From positions 4,216,001 through 4,280,000 of the forward strand of contig NC_067305.1 of the NCBI RefSeq assembly GCF_020740795.1: a stretch of 64,000 bases of DNA. The letters run 5' to 3'. The DNA comes from Apus apus (Eukaryota; Chordata; Aves; Apodiformes; Apodidae). The stretch's first letter is position 1; every line of letters starts with the position of its first letter. The notes beneath the pieces were generated by a model. The model saw only the letters and a program-made list of their open reading frames with translations, searched no databases and was not told the DNA's origin. Positions 61,601 through 64,000 of the stretch are shown here, piece after piece. Position numbers and translations under genes: made by a program.

Positions 61601-62093
61601 ACCAAGCTGAGCTGTGGGAAGTGCTGCTTTCCTGCCCTTTCATCTGTCCTGCAGACTTGGCTCAAGGCCGGGCTGTTGACTACTCGGGGAGTGCTTTTCT
61701 CTAATTGGAATTTGGCTTTGCCTAATCTCTACTATTTCACTGTGACCTAGGCCCCGTTTTTATTCTGCGTGTCCCTTATTTTCTTTCTTTTTTCCCCAAA
61801 CGCTGCTTATTTCAATCAACAACCGACATCAGAACGACCCCTGAGCCCCGCAGCGAGGCGGTGAGGTACCTTCTTGGGGTCCTTCTTGTCGTATTTCAGG
61901 TAACGAGACCTCACGACTCTTCCTCCTGAAGAAGGAGCAAAGCGCGCTCAGCCGGGCCCGCCGCCGCGCCTCGCGCCTCCCGCCTCAGCGACCGGCCGCT
62001 CCCCCCGCACCCCACGGTTTTACCTTTCCGCTTATTCTTAGACTCATCTCCGCTCGCCACCGCCGCGCTGGAGTCACTCGACAGCCCGGACAT
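55568..62093 (-). CDS. HAUS8: HAUS8 gene (HAUS augmin-like complex subunit 8), whole coding span
   Basis: HAUS8 (Hice1) is the subunit that anchors the eight-protein augmin complex to microtubules, which recruits gamma-tubulin for branching nucleation in the spindle. Ten exons join in phase to 348 codons plus stop. Landmarks are VVRSRYLKYDKK (exon 2), DDLQSTLLDGDK and RPDLDLSAIN (exon 4), LESLTLLLTYLRIK (exon 6), AEKNLLMLCEEK (coiled coil, exon 7), SPLVPVCERFKEQYKRFAHS (exon 8) and a final RWYFD. The N-terminal third is basic, Ser/Lys-rich and probably disordered, as expected of the microtubule-binding part; the rest is coiled coil. It stops at RWYFD, whereas the human protein (about 410 residues) continues past the matching RWYFN. 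It lies upstream of CPAMD8 in the same orientation. Confidence 0.95.
55972..56113 (-). CDS. HAUS8: HAUS8 exon 9 (coiled coil)
   Basis: Encodes DELQKELSITQELLPEVMPR then LSLLKELKEVSQEMDKELQ. Phase 2 exit. Confidence 0.94.
57008..57149 (-). CDS. HAUS8: HAUS8 exon 8
   Basis: Encodes IEVLSPLVPVCERFKEQYKR, then HSLDATRHALPIKNIHIEGD. Matches the family's 'LSPf..v..RFKEQY' and 'LdtTRHeLPv..IhleGD'. Confidence 0.96.
57984..58142 (-). CDS. HAUS8: HAUS8 exon 7 (coiled coil)
   Basis: Encodes AGKNLAELEKKAEKNLLMLC, LWELKREILLKEREQ and LDAALDKQ: heptad-rich coiled coil, phase 0 on both sides. Confidence 0.96.
58636..58701 (-). CDS. HAUS8: HAUS8 exon 6 (coiled-coil start)
   Basis: Encodes ENDSQIRELESLTLLLTYLR then IK. 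'LES.TLLLT.L..K' is conserved. Acceptor ATGAAG was chosen; a downstream CTCAG is also in phase and would remove five codons. Confidence 0.9.
59305..59384 (-). CDS. HAUS8: HAUS8 exon 5
   Basis: Encodes DKTVRKKAPDSNSTGKRDKT then HQKNQEA. Basic linker, with donor GTGAGT in phase 0. Confidence 0.85.
59901..60014 (-). CDS. HAUS8: HAUS8 exon 4
   Basis: Contains SFEKDDLQSTLLDGDKVSRP then DLDLSAIN, closely matching the vertebrate HAUS8 motif. Phase 1 exit. Confidence 0.96.
60594..60764 (-). repeat. CR1 LINE 3' fragment in HAUS8
   Basis: ATCACAGATTGGTTTGGAAG then GGGACACCTCCCACTAGACC. Sense to HAUS8, about 60 bp into the intron after exon 3. Confidence 0.9.
60825..60921 (-). CDS. HAUS8: HAUS8 exon 3
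   Basis: Encodes DTSANSFSTSTVKPSSATKP then RSALPQRCKTSA, a basic Ser/Thr-rich disordered segment. Splice sites and phase are clean. Confidence 0.85.
61870..61925 (-). CDS. HAUS8: HAUS8 exon 2
   Basis: Encodes GGRVVRSRYLKYDKKDPKK, the conserved 'GGRVi.SRYLqYeKK' N-terminal motif. Phase 0 exit. Confidence 0.96.
62024..62093 (-). CDS. HAUS8: HAUS8 exon 1 (start codon)
   Basis: MSGLSSDSSAAVASGDESKN then KRK. ATG at 62091-62093 with A at -3, the first ATG in frame. Donor AAAG then GTAAAA, phase 1. Confidence 0.88.
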
Positions 62094-62211
62094 ATTGCAA
62101 AGAGCGGGGTGTGACGAGGACAACGGGGGAAGAGTGAGGGAAGAGTGAGGAAAGGAGCGGGGAGCCGCTCCCGCCCTCCCGCCGCCTCAGCCGCCTCCCC
62201 GTTCGAAGCGC

Positions 62212-62221
62212 GCGCAGGCGC
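62212..62221. promoter_or_regulatory. NRF1-like site, HAUS8-proximal
   Basis: GCGCAGGCGC, one base from the palindromic NRF1 consensus, about 120 bp upstream of the HAUS8 start codon. Confidence 0.55.
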
Positions 62222-62764
62222 AGCACCGCCCCCGCCCTCCCTGGGGCCGCGCGCCCCCTGGCGGCGCGGAGGGATGAGACGGGCGGCCCCACGCGGGGCC
62301 GGCACCCACGGGCACGGGGGGGCTCCTCACCGGGGGTGCCCCCCACCCCGGCAGGAGGCTGCCACGCTCCCCTCAGCACCAGGGTAAAGAAGAAGTGGTG
62401 GCCTGACAAGGCCTACAGCCCCACAGACCCCAAAGGTTGTTATTTCCCCAGGAGGTTGCTGCTCTCTGCGGCTTCAGCCAGTGAAGCTCAGGAAAACGCA
62501 GGAGGGATCGTCTGCCTCGGTACTCGGTAAATCGCCGGAGAAGGGCGGCGAGCACCAGCCACACCGCCGCCTCCGCAGCAGGAGCCCTCGCAGAGCCAAG
62601 GTGAGGCTCCCAGCCGCAGGGATCCTTTGGTTTTGACAGGAATCCACCCACTCCCGCTTCTCGCCGCAGGGGCCCTGCCTCAGAAAGCACCTGGCTGCCG
62701 CCGAGCGCCCGCTCCCGAGCTGTTCTGGCAGCCGCAGGCGGGGGCGAGGCAGCGGGGCCGGGGG

Positions 62765-63021
62765 CCAGGCAGCGGATCCCGGGTCCAGGCAGCGGATCCC
62801 GGGGTCCAGGCAGCGGATCCCGGGTCCAGGCAGCGGATCCCGAGGTCCAGGCAGCGGATCCCGGGGTCCAGGCAGCGGATCCCGGGGTCCAGGCAGCGGA
62901 TCCCGGGGTCCAGGCAGCGGATCCCGGGTCCAGGCAGGGATCCCGGGGTCCAGGCAGCGGATCCCGGGTCCAGGCAGCGGATCCCGGGGTCCAGGCAGCG
63001 GATCCCGGCTCCAGGCAGCGG
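62765..63021. repeat. GC-rich 20/21-bp minisatellite, about 13 units
   Basis: Unit CCAGGCAGCGGATCCCGGGG (with a T between units), repeated about 13 times. Unit length alternates between 20 and 21 bp and there are few substitutions. Each intact unit has GGATCC. The long open frames across it on both strands result from the repeat having no stops. Confidence 0.95.
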
Positions 63022-63071
63022 AGCCGCGGCCGCCGCGTCCCGGGGCGCCGCCTGGCGCGGCCCTGCCGAGG

Positions 63072-63081
63072 GCGCATGCGC
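63072..63081. promoter_or_regulatory. Perfect NRF1 palindrome
   Basis: GCGCATGCGC exactly matches the NRF1 consensus, about 45 bp before an ETS-like CCGGAAG. Together they suggest a start site near 63.1 kb on the plus strand. Confidence 0.6.
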
Positions 63082-63089
63082 GGGGCGCG

Positions 63090-63189
63090 GGAGGCGCTGA
63101 ATGGGCGCCGCCCTGCTCCCCCCACCCGGAAGCGGCCTCGGCGGGGCCTGTGGCGGGCGGCGGGGCCAGCGCTTCACCCACCGGCTGAG
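63090..63189 (+). other. Possible non-coding first exon of MYO9B
   Basis: A plus-strand donor CTGAG then GTAACC ends at 63189, just after the NRF1/ETS pair. In vertebrates, as I recall, MYO9B diverges from HAUS8 and starts with a non-coding exon. No coding sequence identifies it here, so the call rests on synteny and promoter motifs. Confidence 0.25.
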
Positions 63190-64000
63190 GTAACCGGCGC
63201 CGAGCCGCGACCCCGCGCCCCCGGCGGGCGTTTGCTCTCCGTCCGTCTTCCCTTTCCTTCTCTCCCTTCCCTCCCTTCTCTCTTCCTTCCCTCCCTTCTC
63301 TCCCTTCCCTTCTCTCTCCCTTTCTTCCCTCCTCCCGTGGCAGACCGGGCTCTGTGGTGCCGGCGCCCCAGAGGGACCGGCGCTGCCCACCTTGCTCCGG
63401 GACCGGGTGCGGCGGGGGCGACCTCTCGGTTCCGTGTGTGCGGAGGGGCTGCCCGGCAGGCGGTGGCTGCTCCGCCCTTCCCCGGGGGGCTGCGCGGGGC
63501 CGGGGTGAGGAGCCGGCTGCGCGGGGCTGTCCCGGGCGGGATGGCAGGGCTGTTGCTGCTGGCTCTTTCTGTATCCGCTGTGCCTGAAGAGCTGGACGTG
63601 CCCTGAGGGAAGGAACAAGCCGCGCTTCTCGCCTGCTCCCCCCGGCTCTCGGCCGGCGTGCGGGGGGGAAGATCCTGCCCTTGATCAGGGCACTTTCCAT
63701 CTTCTGCTTTACTGATCTTTTAACCACGCGGCGTTCTGCTCTTTCACATGATGTCTCGAGCTCTCGGTATGAACAGCCTGTAAACTTTCCTACGAGTATC
63801 TCAACATCTTTCCAAAAAAAAAAAAAAAAAAGAAAAAAAAAATCCGTTAAAGCTCTCTGGGTTCTTTTGTTTCTTTGTTTTGTTTTTGAGCAACTCTTGG
63901 CAGTATCAATGCTGCTACTGTGTGGAGTCTGTGCTTTATCGTGGTGACCATCGTTGCCTGCTGAATGTGTGCCTCTAGCTGTTTCTGTCCTGGTAGTGCT
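63190..64000 (+). other. Right-hand flank, probable intron of the divergent gene
   Basis: Holds a pyrimidine-rich CT microsatellite (about 63247-63338), GC-rich sequence to about 63600, then AT-richer sequence with a poly(A) run (about 63814-63841). No recognised coding exon. Confidence 0.5.
63247..63338. repeat. Polypyrimidine (CCTT)n/(CT)n microsatellite
   Basis: About 90 bp of almost pure C/T in CCCTTCT-type repeats, downstream of the inferred plus-strand start. Mirror-like homopyrimidine tracts of this kind can form triplex DNA. Confidence 0.85.

Larger units (their letters stand above)
61840..63600. promoter_or_regulatory. CpG island, probable divergent promoter HAUS8 / MYO9B
   Basis: Very CpG-rich, TATA-less sequence covers HAUS8 exons 1-2 and about 1.5 kb upstream. 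It contains NRF1-like GCGCAGGCGC (62212-62221), perfect GCGCATGCGC (63072-63081) and an ETS-like CCGGAAG (63126-63132). This is typical of housekeeping divergent promoters. HAUS8 fires leftward; the right-hand transcript is inferred. Confidence 0.75.

Noticed and set aside
62373-63727. Open frames of 250-417 codons over the GC-rich region, with repeating GSAAWTP or DPLPGPR peptides
   Set aside because: They exist in several frames of the same minisatellite and GC-rich flank, as expected from a stop-free repeat. Nothing shows they are translated.

Overview
The window looks like bird nuclear DNA. The evidence is the repeat content, which is almost only 3'-end fragments of CR1 LINEs, together with short introns, low repeat density and a syntenic gene pair. 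Two multi-exon genes lie on the minus strand. I rebuilt both exon by exon from splice sites, codon phase and protein-family motifs, and the start of a third plus-strand gene is inferred.

Gene 1 (about 2.0-46.25 kb, minus) is CPAMD8, a thioester-containing alpha-2-macroglobulin/complement C3 family protein with a C-terminal Kazal domain. Exon 1 (signal peptide, ATG at 46250) sits in a CpG island. Forty exons join in unbroken phase (5305 coding bases, about 1768 codons). The thioester GCGEQ is in exon 25 and the Kazal domain in exon 39. The last coding exon is uncertain; a weak candidate with a stop lies at 2005-2030.

Gene 2 (about 55.3-62.1 kb, minus) is HAUS8, the microtubule-binding subunit of the HAUS/augmin complex. 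Ten exons join to a complete 348-codon frame, with a poly(A) signal at 55332-55337. As I recall, CPAMD8 and HAUS8 are tandem neighbours in vertebrates, with MYO9B diverging from the far side of HAUS8.

At 61.84-63.6 kb is a CpG island with NRF1-like and ETS-like sites, probably a shared divergent promoter for HAUS8 (minus) and a plus-strand gene, by synteny MYO9B. A GC-rich 20/21-bp minisatellite of about 13 units (62765-63021) lies inside it.

The rest is intron or intergenic sequence: thirteen CR1 fragments in both orientations, simple repeats, and some non-repetitive AT-rich blocks that could be conserved non-coding elements. I found no tRNA, rRNA, CRISPR array, viral insertion or bacterial-type operon. 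The most interesting points are an A2M-like Asn at the predicted thioester-modulating position, two basic protease-site candidates, an inverted CR1 pair flanking exons 15-16, CR1s close to splice acceptors, and the minisatellite in the divergent promoter.
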